Assembly: GCA_029990175.1 (NCBI GenBank)
Contig: JARKIP010000021.1
Span: 24,123,501 to 24,187,500, forward strand
Reading direction: 5' to 3'
DNA length: 64,000 nt
DNA from: Petunia secreta
Taxonomy: Eukaryota; Streptophyta; Magnoliopsida; Solanales; Solanaceae
Numbering within the stretch: the stretch's first letter is position 1; the number at the start of each line of letters is the position of its first letter. Positions 33,783-46,762 of this stretch are shown piece after piece. The translations under genes were made by a program, and so were the position numbers. The notes below the pieces were generated by a model that did no database searches, was not told the origin of the DNA, and worked only from the letters and a program-made list of their open reading frames with translations.

Positions 33783-34344
33783 TGTCATACCCGATTTTGG
33801 ACTCAACTCGAGGCGAGTCGGGTTTCTGATTTGACTGGGTAACTCGTTTAGAGTTAGACTGTTGGAGTCGCCACCTAACATATTTTTTAACTAGGCGTAT
33901 TAGGGCACCTACTTTGTTTCCAACTAATTTTAAGACTAACTCCGAAACTTAGTCTACGAACCAGAAATCTAGGTAAGAGATTCAGGTTAACTCGAGAGGA
34001 AGGGGTTAGGCACCTCTCGAGCTCCACAATGTGGTTACCGGCCGGACTTTATAATTGGGATTCTAAGTAATTAATTAATTAAACTAACTAAGCAATAAAA
34101 TATTTGGATATTTAAACTATGATATATAAATTTAAAGACTGATGCTAAATATTAGTCTCTTCTAATAGTCGAGCCTTATGCCTTGCAAAAATGAACAAAC
34201 GAGTTAGTAGGAGTTACGAATAAAATTAATAGAACAAAATTAAATAAAGCCAATAAGTTTGAATATATTATCCTTTTTTAAAGAGTTGTCTTTTGGTAAT
34301 TTCATCATGATGTACCCCGCAAAAATTATAAAAATATGAATTAG

Positions 34345-34470
34345 TATGAAAATTAATAATATTAGTAATAATAATAGTTATGGTAATAATAATAATAAAT
34401 AATAATAATACTAGTAATAATAATAATAATGAAAATGACAATAGTAATAATAATAAAATAATAATAGCTT
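34345..34470 (+). repeat. (AAT)n microsatellite
   Basis: Imperfect AAT/AATAATAG repeats within the solo LTR. Confidence 0.9.
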
Positions 34471-35649
34471 TAAAATAAAGGAGAAAGGGATTTTTGAAAG
34501 TGTCGGCTCAGGTATGTATGAATTGGGTGGAGGTTTGGGACGTCGATACGGCTGCGAACACGCCAACCGGTCGTGTTTCCATGCCAAGTACCGGTCTCAT
34601 CACTCCATCACTGGCTCGTTTGTAGTCACGGCTTATACACTTCATCATAGCCTTTTGTTTTGTTTAGGGATGCGGGGATGGGTCGTTCAAGTGTAGTATC
34701 ATGTTTAAATTAATCAAATAAGCCTCAAATAAAGAATTTATTTTCCATGGCCATATTTGATATTGAGTCCGTCAATTCATTGTATAGGCCTCAATATATG
34801 TAAAAAATATATGTTTTCATTGGCCTTTATGGTGCAATTTTATCCAAATTGGAGGCAGCCTGCAAAATAACATCAGTGTAATACACAGTGAATAGATCAA
34901 TATCAGTCAACACCAGTCAAACTATATCCCAAAAGTCATCACCGGCCAAACAAGCTGTGAGCCGATCCAACACACAGTAGCACCAGTCAATAACTCTAAT
35001 GAGATAACGATCGTAGAAACAAATACAGCGAACAGAAGAAATAGCCATGTGGAGGCGGAGGAGCGACCACTGGTGGTGGTATCGCTGCAACCCCGACACC
35101 ACACTTTAATTTCGATCACAGAAACAACTAGAGTCGGAGAGAATCCATGAGCCAAAGCTGTGACCATAGCCAAAGAACGAGAAATCCATTAGTCAAAGCA
35201 ATATATCAAGTTATAATATCGACATATCCAAACAGCAATAAGAACAATAATAGAGGGCGAATTGAGTTGAACCAAGAAATCAAATCAGGAATCATATCAT
35301 TGCTCAACGACTGGACAAAATCGTAGGCGAGAACACAGTGACAGTAGCGAGAAGCCGGAGAAGGGACAGCCGGCTTGGCATCTCCGATGAGGGGATACCA
35401 GCAGCGTCGCTGCTACTCTGATGGTGGTGATGCCGTTTTTTATTCCCCCAATTTGCTCTGCCCATGACGCTTCTCCTTCTTTTCGATCTGCTTCTGATCC
35501 CGTTACTTCTTCCCCTGTCCCGATCTCCAACGACCCATTTTGTTCTGAGACTTCCCTACATCTCTTTGTTTCTGTTTATATTGTTGTGTGTGTTTGAAGA
35601 GGGAGAAGACAAAAAGGCGCGAGGGTGAGTATGTTTTTGTCTAGGGCTG

Positions 35650-36411
35650 TGATGCAATATAAAATGGAGTAGTTCCCAACCATCAAAAGCCAAGCTCAAG
35701 AGCACAAGGGATACGAGTCAAGGCCTCCGGAAACGTCTTGAAGATCATGCATTAGAGCACCGAGGACGGAGGAAACAGGGCAGCACAAAACAGGGCAAAA
35801 CAGGGCAGCACACTGTGAGCTCACTGCCTGCTGAAGGACAACTGTTCTTCGCGATCGTGACACTACCTACGCGATCGAGCAGAGGATTGCTTTGCTCTGC
35901 ACGACCGCGCCATGCCCCGCGCGATGGCGATGCTGAAGATGCCGGTGACCTGCGCGATCGCGATGCTTTGAAGTGATGTCTCCGCGATCGCGTGTCCCCT
36001 TGCGCGATCGCGAAGGAGTGGAGTTGAGCAGCGTTCCAGAATCAGCTGCAGGGGCAATTTTTGTCCTTTTATCAATGTAAATGTATAAATAGAACATTAG
36101 CTCTTTCATTGGACAGTTAGTCATTGATAGAAGATAGAATTGAGAGAGAACATTGAAGAGGCTGAGCCCTTCTTGTTGAAGCCCGAGGCTTCGTGTATGT
36201 CTCGACTTGGAACCTATGGAGATCGACACCTAGTTTGATTCCATTGTAAGGTTCGAGTTTCCCTTCTCCCTTTTGAATTCAATCAACGTGAGTGAATTGA
36301 ATTCGATTCTTTCTTCTAATTTCTTGCCTTCCTAGTCTCGATTTCTTGTTATCTTTATCGCTTCCGCATATTTGTATCGTGTTTAGCTTCCGCTCATTTT
36401 AGGTTGCATCA
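35650..36411 (+). mobile_element. 762-bp solo LTR nested in the larger solo LTR
   Basis: Flanked by perfect GGCTG duplications (35645-35649 and 36412-36416). Begins TGATGCAATATAAAATG and ends CATTTTAGGTTGCATCA, an extended terminal inverted repeat. It contains several (T)GCGCGATCGCG palindromes at 35850-36015 and a TATA-like ATGTATAAATAG near 36078. No internal region or second LTR, so it is a solo LTR. The superfamily is not determined. Confidence 0.9.
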
Positions 36412-37785
36412 GGCTGAGAACGTATATATGTATGTATTTAGATCTATTTGTTGGTGTCAAGAACGGGAGAGGTTGATGGTGTTATAAGGTGGGTGCGTGA
36501 CAGAGGGAGGAGGAGACAGGGAGTGTGTACTGTGTAATTGGTGTCAAGAAAAAGATGGTGGAGAAGAAGATTAGAGCAACAGTGGGGTAGGCGTGGGTGA
36601 TGTCTGATTGTTGACTTTGTTTTTGTAACTGTGGAGAGGAGTGGGGTACTGTAATGGTGAGGAAAAAGGAGTGTGAGGAAGATGTATTCCGTCTGCGTGT
36701 GGAAGATCAAGTGTAGTGCTGATGTTAGCTATGTATAGCAAAATGATTGTTAGGACCGTTAGAATTAGGAGTAGATTTAGAGATATAGAGAAATTTTGAG
36801 CAATTAGGATCAATTAGGGGAAATTTAGAAAAAAGATTAGGAGATAATTTTGGGAGGAATTTTAGGGATGAAATTAGGAGAATAATTAAGGGTAGATTTG
36901 ATGGGAAATTTTGAGAGATTTAGGGGAAAGATTTGGAAATATAATCTTTTCAAAATTCAAAAAAATAGCAAGGATGTATTTGGTTGAGAAACTTGGCTAG
37001 GTTCAATACGAAAATAATTATAGGGATTTAAAAATGATTTAATTTAAAATAAAGTAGGAGGAAAATGAGATTTTGAATTCAACTATGAATGTATCTAGAC
37101 GAACATTTGTCTAGGTTCAAAATAAAGGAGAATTTCAAAAATAAAAGAAATATTTTGAAATGTAAATAATAATTATGAGAATATCTAAATTAGAACTAGA
37201 TAATCGGAAGAAGATAGCAATTGATTTCCAACGGAATGGACGTACTTGGACAGACAATTGTCCAGGTTCGTAGGAAAGATTTAACAAAAAGGAGAAGGAA
37301 AATAAGTAAATAAAAATAAAAATAAGAAGCAGACATTTTCTTTTAAATTGGTCAATATTCAACTTAAAGGTGTAGAATAAAAATATAGATATACATATAT
37401 TATAAAAATGCATAAATAAATATTAAATAAACTAAAATAAAATTATTTAAATATATATAATCACAAATAATTACCAATTTGCACAAATAATCACAAATTG
37501 AAACAAACTTGGCATGTAGCCTAAATGACGTAATTATATAATATAGCCACTAATAATAGAAGTGTACTAATTTCACAAATAGTCATAGTTTTGACAAATA
37601 GCCTAAATGATGCAAAAGTTACGTAATACAACCGCACTTAAGTATGCAATATGTAGGTAGGGGATAACACACGTAAATGCATGCTTCTAATGCACATTTT
37701 GTACAAATAGCCAATTTGTACCTTTAAGTTAAATTATAGCCAATTTTAGAAAAAAAGAGGGACAAAATTGGGTGTCAACAGTCGC

Positions 37786-39000
37786 TGCACCGTTTAGTTA
37801 CCCAGAACCCGACCCGGTTGCAAGCTGTAATCAAGTCGCTGCACCATTTATCTCCTTTTCCAGATCTGTAATCAACATGCTGCTTACTTGTGTGTATTAT
37901 ATGCGTCTGTGTTATTAATAAAGAAAATTTTCTATTATTTTTCCTTTTTGATTCAGATTTTCTACTGGTTCATTGATTGTGTGTCTATGTTTCTGTTTGT
38001 GTATGGGTGTGTGTGTTTATGCCATTTTCTGATATGTATTGTGTGAACATCGCTGAAACAATTTGTAGCAGCCTGAACATCGTCGAAATAATCTGAAACA
38101 GCATGAACAATGCTGAAATAGTTTGAAACGGCCGTTGAAATAGTCTGAAACATCTCTTATACGGTCTGAAACGACACTAAACAGTCTGAAACGATGCTAA
38201 AATAGTTTGAAACGGAAATACTATTATGTACTTTATATTGATGCTACTCCGCCTTCATTTTATTTAAACACCGCTAAAATGGTCTGAAACAGCTTGAACA
38301 GTGCTGAAACAGTCTTGAGACGACGCTAAAACGGCGCTGAAACAGTGCAGATACAACGAGATACAGTTGGATACGAAACAAAAATAGTGCAGATACATCG
38401 CTAAAACAGTCTGAAACAGCTAGTAAAAAAGTCTGAAACAAAATGTAAAAAATAATATGAAATAAAGAAAAAAAGGTAAAATAGTTTAGAAACAGTGAGA
38501 AACAACGCACAAACAAGATGAAACAATGCTGAAACAATCTAGAAACAACTAGATATAGTTAAGAAATAGTTAGATACGGTGAAAAATAACGCATATACAA
38601 CAAGATACGAGGTGCCAGGTAGTTGAGATACAGTGAGATACGAGGTGGTTGATAGCTGAGATACAACGAGATACGACGTGGTTGATAGTTGAGACTTGAG
38701 ATATAACGAGATACATCGAGATACGAGGTGGTTGGTAGTTGAGGTATAACGAGATACGAAGTGGTTGGTAGTTGAGATATAGCGAGATACGAGGGTGGTT
38801 AGTCGTTGAGAAATATCGAGATACAGCGAGATACGAGGTGGTTGAGGATGGGAGGAGGAAAAGCGAAATTGGAAAAATTGGGAGGAGGAAAAGTGAAATG
38901 GGGGAAATGGGAGGAGGAAAAGTGAAATTGGGAAAAATAGGAGGAAGAATGTAAGGTTTTGCTATGTTATGCTATGTTTTATAACTAACTTTTTCTTTCC
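37786..39000 (+). repeat. Region of degenerate short repeats (CTGAAAC and GAGATAC units)
   Basis: 37786-37900 contains two further copies of CTGTAATCAAG/TCGCTGCACC-type sequence. 38040-38560 is dominated by (g)tctgaaacagc / gctgaaacag units. 38580-38870 is dominated by gagatacgaggtggttgatagtt units of about 30-60 bp. 38840-38950 is a roughly 32-bp unit gggaggaggaaaagtgaaat repeated three times. No gene is supported. Confidence 0.75.
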
Positions 39001-40076
39001 TCTATATTGGATAATTTTGCTAAAATATTACTATGTTTTATAAATAACTTCTAAAAATTGTACTTTTATGTAAAAATTCCTTTCTGATTGTCTTTTCAAA
39101 TGATACAAAATGGGCTATATATAATGCTAGGTTGTTAGTCAGTCCCCCATATTTAAGTGCCCACATCTCCTACGTTCGACTGTGGGAGGCGCACGATCTG
39201 AACTGTCTTCAATGTGCAGCTTGACGGTTACAAACTCGGACGGTGTGGCTCCAAGTTAAATGGTCACTCCACGAAGCTGGTTTTCGGAGAGTTTCTCGCG
39301 GGATCAAATCAAAAGAGACTCTTGGTTCCTTCCTTATTGCCAAATTTCTCCCCGTAACGAATATATTCGCGTGACACTTGTCCGTGACTAAATTATAACA
39401 ATACAATTCAGTATCATATATGTTCACTAATTAAGATATCACATATAGTACCTTTAAGTTTTTAACAATGTTAAAAAATGATAAAACCAAATAAATTAAT
39501 AATTTTGAATAAAGACAAAGAAAATCTAAGTAAAAACTATCCTTATTGGTTTGATTTGGTTTATAGATTTAGAACATTGACATAATTAGGTTGCTTTGTT
39601 GAATGAAAAAATAAATTCAAACCGACCTAAATTCAGTATTACATGGATATACAAAAATACAATGGAGATACATGTTAATTTAGTGGAGATATGCCGAAGG
39701 TATAGATGAGGTAGCAAGAGATACAGGTAGAGTACAACGAAGATATATATATTGAGGAGTTACTCGGAGTGTTGCCAATACATCACTATCCATGGTTTGG
39801 TACTCACGCGTATAATAATTTGATTTGTATATTTTTAACATTAATTTTGAATCCAACTCGAAAGGAAAAATCGTCATCCCAGTCATTTAAAAAAGAGCAA
39901 TATGAAGACAATAGGTGCATGCCACGTGTTTGCACATATACTTTTCTCATTCAATCGTAGTTAATCATATTTATATGTTTTATTAAATCACTTAACCATA
40001 TTAAATTAGTAGGGTCCTTTGGTTGGAGGGTCTCTTCCAAGTCGTATAATAAGAAAAAGGACCCCTAGTTATAAAT
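39001..40076. other. AT-rich stretch without recognised feature
   Basis: I see no coding frame with recognisable similarity, no LTR boundary and no clear repeat. It may be intergenic or old transposon sequence. Confidence 0.5.
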
Positions 40077-40559
40077 ATTAAGCGTAGGGGCCTTATTTTG
40101 GATTAGTGTTAATAATTTAAAAGATGAGTTCAAAAGAACCCCCATGTTTTTAAGTTTGCATTTTCGCCCATTCTTAGAAAACCCCAAACCCACCCCAAAA
40201 ATAGCAAAAAAAATTCCCTCCAAACACCCAAACATCACCACCGACTTCCCCAACCCCATTTTGTGTCCACCATCGCCGACGACCTGCCTGTCATTTTTTT
40301 TTTACTTTCTGCTTCAATCACAGCCCCCCCCATGAAGACACAACCAACATTTCCAACCGTATTGGCCCCTTTCGTTCAGATCTAGAATTTTCTAAATTTG
40401 ACAAAATTGTGTAATTATTTCACCATTTTTCACGACTATTCTCCCCTTTCCTTGCTCTGGTAAATTTTCCTTAAGCTTTAGGATGTTTAAATGGAACTGG
40501 GAAAAACATTTTGTCCATTTTGCCGATTTTTCACGTCTGGGTTTTCTACTGGTGAAACA

Positions 40560-41060
40560 TCTGTCGTCAGTTTGTATATATGTTTAAATATTACTTATGA
40601 TGTTTAAACAACATCCGCCTCATGTTGCATGGATGTTTAAACATTTCATATGATATTTAAACAACATATGTCATCAATTTGCATATATGTTTAAACATTA
40701 CTTATGATGTTTAAACAACATTCATTCTCATGTTGCATGGATGTTTAAACATTTCATATGATATTTAAACAACATCCATCGTCAGTTTGCATATATGTTT
40801 AAACATCTTGTGTTTTTATTGGATGCTTAAATCATAATATTTTTTTACTTGAATTGCTTAATTCATTATCTGGCACATCTGATGAAACATCTGTAAGAAT
40901 GTGTAAACATATATTTGATGCTGTGCACACTCTGTTATATGTTTAAACATAGTTATGTTTTTAATAATGAGATGTTCCAAACATCAGTCACAGTCAGTGA
41001 AACATCTATCATGATGTTTACACATTATGAATTGATGGCATAATGTTTGAAACAGTACAT
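40560..41060. repeat. TGTTTAAACA palindrome array, left part
   Basis: Densely repeated ATGTTTAAACAT-type 10-12-bp palindromes at irregular spacing of about 15-40 bp, partly in higher-order copies (catatatgtttaaaca / gcatggatgtttaaac). The same motif recurs in the non-coding parts up to 53140. Confidence 0.95.
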
Positions 41061-41179
41061 AATATTTCATGTTCCTGGCTTTATATAAACATTTATATGA
41101 TAAATATAATGCTATAACGGCCTAATATATATATATATATAGGACTCGTGACAATTAAATAGAACCGATACTAATATGA

Positions 41180-43731
41180 GTGGATTATCTCGGGCAATGG
41201 GTGGAGAAGGCAAAATGTTATATTTGGGTTCCAGTGGTTAAAGAGTGTAGACCGATTGTTGTGAGTATGGAGGTTACCTATGCTGATTTGGTAGGGAAAA
41301 TAATTCAATGTTGGGAGATAAGTGAGGATCCGAAGGATCTTTGTATTACGTACATGATGACCATCGCAAAGCAAAAGACTGTCCCTTCTAGAATAAGGAA
41401 TGATAATTATGTCTCTCTGTTTATGGCTGACATTGATGCCACTGGTGCTAGGCCAACTCTTAGGGTAAATGTGGTTCCAAGATCGGAAGAATTTTCAAAT
41501 TCAAAACAAATAGAAAATCAGGGGTTGGAAGACATTGGGGATACTCCATTGAACATGGATGTGCCTGAAAAGGAGGAAGCAGGAGAAGAAGAACAAGGTG
41601 AAAGTGGGGTAGATAATTCTGGACCTGCCATGAGTTCACTGCCATCACAACTGAGCAACGATCGCGAATACCTCACTGGTTTTTACAAGGGCTAAACATT
41701 CGCTAACAAGCGTGAGTTGGTTGTGTTGTTGAAGTTGGCGGCAGTTAAGAAGCCTTTTTAATTCAAGACAGTGAAGAACAAGAAAAAAGTATTTTGTGCT
41801 CGATGCGTAGACAAAAATTTCCCTTGGTGGTTGGGAGCCATTAAGTATAAAAGTAGGGATGTTTTTTATATCACCGTTTACAATGGTGAGCACACCTGTG
41901 GCTCCGAGCATGCTAAAAGCCACCATCCGTACGCCACATGTGACATCATTGGTGAGTACATGAAAAGTAGGTTTATTAATGGCAAAACATCGAGCACAAG
42001 AGATATTAAGAGAACAGTTTTTGCAGATTTGGGTTGTAATATAAGCTATTGGAAGTGTCTAAATGGAGGTAGTGTTGCAAAGAACTTGGCAAGGGGAACA
42101 TACAAATACGGTTATGCTTGTCTCGACGCATACTGTTGCATGATTAGGAATTTAAATGAATGAAGCAAGACTGGATTGGTAACTAATAAGATAGGGAGGT
42201 TTCTGTATATGTTTGTGTCTTATAGTGCATGGATCAGGGGATTTGCTAGTATTAGAAAAGTCTTTGCTGTTGATGGGACATTTTTGACTGGCCCATATGG
42301 GGGAGTGTCATTGTCTGCTGTGGGACAGGATGCTGAGAATCACATTTATCTTGTTGCATTTTGTGTAGTTGACAAAGAGAGCGATGTCGCATATGAATAC
42401 TTCTTTGAACAATTGCTCGGTGTGATCCCGGATAATGATGAGTTGTGCATTGTTTCCGACAGTCACAAAAGCATAAAAAAGGTTGTTTCCAAGTTTTTAC
42501 CTTCAGCTCATTATGGTTATTGTATAAGGCGCCTTGCTGAGAACCTCCGCTCGACGTTTCATTGTGGAGATCTCCTTTCTAAATACTATTTGGCTGTAGA
42601 GGCATATAATTTAACCGAGTTTAAAACTCATTTTAAAGAGATTGAAACTTTGGATCCAAAGGTTGCCAAATATCTAGTGGAGAAAGTTGGGCTTCATAAG
42701 TGGAGCAGATGCTACTTTACTGGAAACATGTCAGTCTTACTGCTTAAAGATGTTGTGTTTTTGAAGATTTAGCTGAACTGCTTAAACACATGGAAGATGT
42801 TTACACTTTGTGCTATCTGTTTGGAACACCTGATTGAAGTTTGAAAAATTTAACGTATGTTTGTGACACCTTATTGATATTTGGAACATTCTTAATAATC
42901 TTTAGACATCTGTAAACATGTTTAAACATTATGTTAGATGTTTGAAACATAAATGTGATGTTTGAAACATTCTGATTGAGGTTTAAATGTGTAGGCTTGG
43001 GTTGTTTCAACATCTGAACAAATGTTTAAACATTTTGTTTGATGTTTAAAATATTTTATAGTGATGTTTCAAACATTTTTGTATATGTTTTAAACTTTAT
43101 GATAGATGCTTTATTTGTGATAGATGTTTAAAACCTTTATGTCAGCTTGTTTAAGAGTTACTTTTTAAATATTGTAGGTATGCGGTGATGACTACAAACA
43201 TTGCAGAGTCCGTTAATTCTATGTTTAGGGATGAGAAAGACTTCCCAATTGATGTCATATTCACTGCTATCACTAAAAACTACGCTGAAAAGTTTATCAT
43301 AGGCGCATGGAATTTTTGGAGAGTTCCAACACATGTGTCAAAATGATTGAAACTAGAATATCACTTAATAATTCGCTGGGCAGCAAGCTTGTGGTCCATC
43401 AGAAGAATAACTCTGAATTTGATGTTTATGGAGAGGGAACAACAGATATTGATGCTACTGTGGATCTACATAACAAAACTTGTACATGTAGGGAGTTTGA
43501 TTTTGACAAGATACCTTGTCAACATGCTATGGAAGCAATTAGGATGAAGTTTGGTGCAGATTATGGGAGAAGAATCTATGATTACACTTCTCCATATTAT
43601 TATGCTGATTCTTACGTGCTTACCTATGCAGAAACTGTCCATGCAGTCGCAGATGAAGAATTTTGGCTGGATTGTCCTACTGAGCTCGTTGAGAGGAAAC
43701 CTTCCATCCCTTACGTGAAGCCCAAGCATTG
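41180..43731 (+). pseudogene. MuDR-like (MULE) transposase, broken
   Basis: Order: N-terminal region, MuDR DNA-binding domain (VFCARCVDKNFPWWLGA, VYNGEHTC), core (FAVDGTFLTGPYGG with the first Asp, CIVSDSHKSI with the second Asp, TTNIAESVNS with the probable Glu) and a C-terminal SWIM zinc finger (CTCREFDFDKIPCQHAM). An intron at 42730-43177 (GT...TGTAG) joins ...TGNM to YAVMTTN in frame and is itself full of TGTTTAAACA repeats. Lesions: stops at 41693-41695, 41759-41761 and 42161-42163, and a frameshift near 43300. The upstream start is not certain. Known role: cut-and-paste transposition of the element. Confidence 0.9.
42730..43177 (+). other. Intron of MULE transposase, built of TGTTTAAACA-type repeats
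   Basis: Donor GTCAGT after ...GGAAACAT, acceptor TATTGTAG before GTATGCGG. Removing it keeps the frame across the conserved YAVMTTNIAES block. Repeat units fill its whole length. Confidence 0.8.
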
Positions 43732-44387
43732 ACGAAGGAGGATAAAGAGGATTCCATCGATTGAGGAACGATTTGCCTCGAGGAAGAATTGATGTGGTAT
43801 TTGAAAAAGGTTTGGCCATAAAAGAACAACCTACCCAACTGTTACAAGACTCCAGTTGTGAATGAAGAAGGAACAAGTGATTTTCAGTTTAAGACAATGC
43901 TTTATTATGTTTAAGACAATACTTTATTTGGTGGCATGCTTTGAGACAATCTTTTTAATTGGAAATGTTTGTTTAAGATAATGGTCTATGTGGCCCGTGT
44001 TTTAATTTGTAATATTTATTTAAGACATTCATTTTATCTATGTGAACGTATGCAGAAATTACATTGTTTCTCTTTTGCTCAAAAGTAAAAATACGACCTT
44101 ATATGTATAAACATCGTTAGTATGTGCAAACATTTTATTTAATGTTATCACTTTTCTACAAATGTTGAAACATCAGAGAAAATATTTGAAATCTGACACG
44201 ACGCTGACTCAAAACACTCACAATTTTAAACATTTATTATAATATTTAAATATTTAATTTAATGTGAGCAACATCCCATAATGTGCAACATCTGATATTA
44301 TGCGCAGAACATCACTCAATATTTTCAAACATATATCAATTGTGTGAACATTAGAACAAATATTTAAAACATAAGTGAATATTTAAA

Positions 44388-46444
44388 CTAGTTTTAGTGT
44401 ACGTGTGTTGCACGTGTTATCTCACATAAGTAATAAATATATAAGAACACATGGAATATATCATTAATAAAAGAGATTACACTGAAGCAAAACTTAATTG
44501 CTTTAAGAAGAACATACCATTTGAAGTCAAAATTACAAACACAAAAAAAAAATGAGAATAAATCATTGACTAATATCATACTCACTGGAATATCTTTCAA
44601 AATAACGATTCGGCCCATAACAATTGGAAAAAAATAAAATAAGTCCAAATTAAATTTATTTGAACAACATGTTCTTAAACTTCTTTTTCAAGGTAAATAG
44701 GTACAGCGGAAAAAATAGATGGTCAAATCTCTAGCAATTGTTACTTTTTACCAGAAGATGGATACTTTGTATCTCTAATATACCGAAATCCAAATTAAAC
44801 CCAGAACTCCCCCCAAACGAAATTATTCGATAGTAGACTTTTTATAATGGTACGGTTTGTTCAATGTTCTTATTAATATGGAATTGGTTTGGCTTCACAA
44901 CTTCAACGATAACAATACCTATATGCATATTATAATCATTTGAAAAACTTATTTTAGGAAATAACATAAGTTGAAATATTTTTGTTAATATATAAAATGA
45001 AAAATATAGTTCTTGACATAAATATCATACTGGTTAATTAACTTTAATGTCTTACTCATAACTCATGATTGTTCACCTTAACCTAAAGTTAATTTCAGTT
45101 TTTTTGAGCTAATTGGAAAGACATGAACGTAAAAATAACCAACTAAAGGAGAAAAAAACTTGAAATTTTTGTATTAGCAGGATTTTCAAGGATCGTGCTT
45201 TTACTTCGTGACTACATCATAAGATATTATTGTATTGAACAATAGCACCTTTATATAAAATAACAACATCGTTGTGATCTGCAAACTTTCCTCCTCTAAA
45301 TAGTAGAGCAATTTTGTTAATTAAACAACAATTCAAGGGACTAACATGCACTCAAATATGATATTTTAATACAGTATCTTACCTCCAAATAAATGCTATC
45401 GAGAAGCTTGAATCATGTTTGAGCAGTAATCTTTGTTGGACATAGTATCTGGGCAGATATGTCGTGTCCTGAATAAACAATAGATGAACTGCTTCTGCAA
45501 GATTCTAAATATAGACCATCACATTCCATAGATTTGATAGAAAATTTTAATTTATACATCTGAATCACCATAATTTAAACACATATACATCCCAAATCCT
45601 AATCAATAACGAATTTATATGCAAAACTTATCATCTAAAAATCGTCTAGATAATATGAAAATTCAAATTATAAACAGGGGAAGAGTTAGGGGAGACCTAG
45701 CAAGAGTTTTGACTCGTCCATCAACATCTTGACTTTCTAACTGTTCCAGCAAAATAATGAGACCGAAATCAACCTCAAAATTTTGGTGAAAAAATATTGA
45801 TGATAATAAAGCTAAATAATTTACAGAACAACCTCTAGCTAGATTGCTTTAGTTAAATATCACACACATACATGAGAAATTTGAAGAAGTCTAACTAATC
45901 AGAAGAAAAAATCTTAAACCATCGAATACAAAAAAAACTGCAATTTATTAAAAAATCAATAGTGATGCCGCTACAACATGATAACAAGAAGCACTCTAAT
46001 GAAGAAGACTGTATTTACCGGTAGTGATTTACTATATTCCTTTTATGTTAAATGCATGCTCCAAATCAAACTGCTAATTCACATATTTGCTGACAGTAAT
46101 AGAACTTTTAATTTTTTAATGGAAATTATAATTTATCTAAAGGGTTATCATTATTAAGTAATAACCAAGATTCTGGAGAATCATTCTTTTCTTAGAACTC
46201 AAAGTTCTAAATGCATCCATAAAAGGATAAAGAAGTTCTAGGTGTATGAAATTCTAGTCAGCTACGATCTAATATGAGTTGAACTATTTGTCGAATTTCT
46301 TTTTTACAAAATAACTTTAAAGTTCTAAATATCAGAAAAATAAATAATAAATAACAATTTTGTCTACTGTAAAATATTTTAATGAAGGGTAAAAAGTTCA
46401 ATCAAAATTTACTAAGGGCCTTCGTGCTTTTAATATAGTATAGA
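44388..46444 (-). mobile_element. Non-autonomous Helitron
   Basis: On the minus strand it begins TCTATACTATATTAAAAGC (5' TC end at 46444) and ends CACTAAAACTAG (CTAG at 44388), preceded by a short stem ACGTG-TGTTG-CACGT read on the plus strand at about 44400. It is inserted between A and T, as Helitrons are (minus strand A|TC...CTAG|T). The interior is AT-rich and encodes no Rep/helicase. It lacks the TGTTTAAACA arrays present on both sides, so it landed after the arrays formed. Confidence 0.85.
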
Positions 46445-46690
46445 TTATAATATATTTCAGATTCCACTTAACATATTAAACATCGCACCTGATGTTTACA
46501 CATCACGACTGATGTTTCAACACAACTGTGTATTGAAGAGTGTAACTGCCACATGACACCTTTTCATGTCAGACAAATAGACACATTGTAAAACTGAACG
46601 TCTACACTGACCAGACACATTAAGTCCATAATTTATCATAAGGTGCCTCTTTTAGTACAAATGGTGACTTTTAAAAACTAAAATGACGGC

Positions 46691-46699
46691 CTATAAATA
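46691..46699 (+). promoter_or_regulatory. TATA box before small MULE reading frame
   Basis: CTATAAATA about 64 bp upstream of the ATG at 46763, with a CA-rich stretch between, like a short plant 5'UTR. Confidence 0.5.
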
Positions 46700-46762
46700 C
46701 CCAACACTATATGCACCAACACTATATGCAAATTTTCCATCACTAACAACTTCAACATCAAA

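Larger units (their letters stand above)
33783..37780 (+). mobile_element. Probable Ogre/Tat solo LTR (with nested solo LTR)
   Basis: Starts TGTCATACCC and ends GGTGTCAACA, flanked by perfect GTCGC duplications (33778-33782 and 37781-37785). The segment GGAGTCGCCACCTAAC near its start and AAATTGGGTGTCAACA at its end are typical of Ogre-like LTRs in Solanaceae. There is no gag-pol and no PBS inside, so a solo LTR of about 3.2 kb plus a nested element is the simplest reading. An (AAT)n microsatellite occupies about 34345-34470. No genes otherwise. Confidence 0.8.

Noticed and set aside
34345..34470. (AAT)n tract as a possible SINE or LINE tail
   Set aside because: No element body precedes it; it is an internal microsatellite of the solo LTR.
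35863..36229. Overlapping minus-strand frames in the nested solo LTR
   Set aside because: Open only because of the GC-rich palindromes; LTR sequence with TSDs explains the region.
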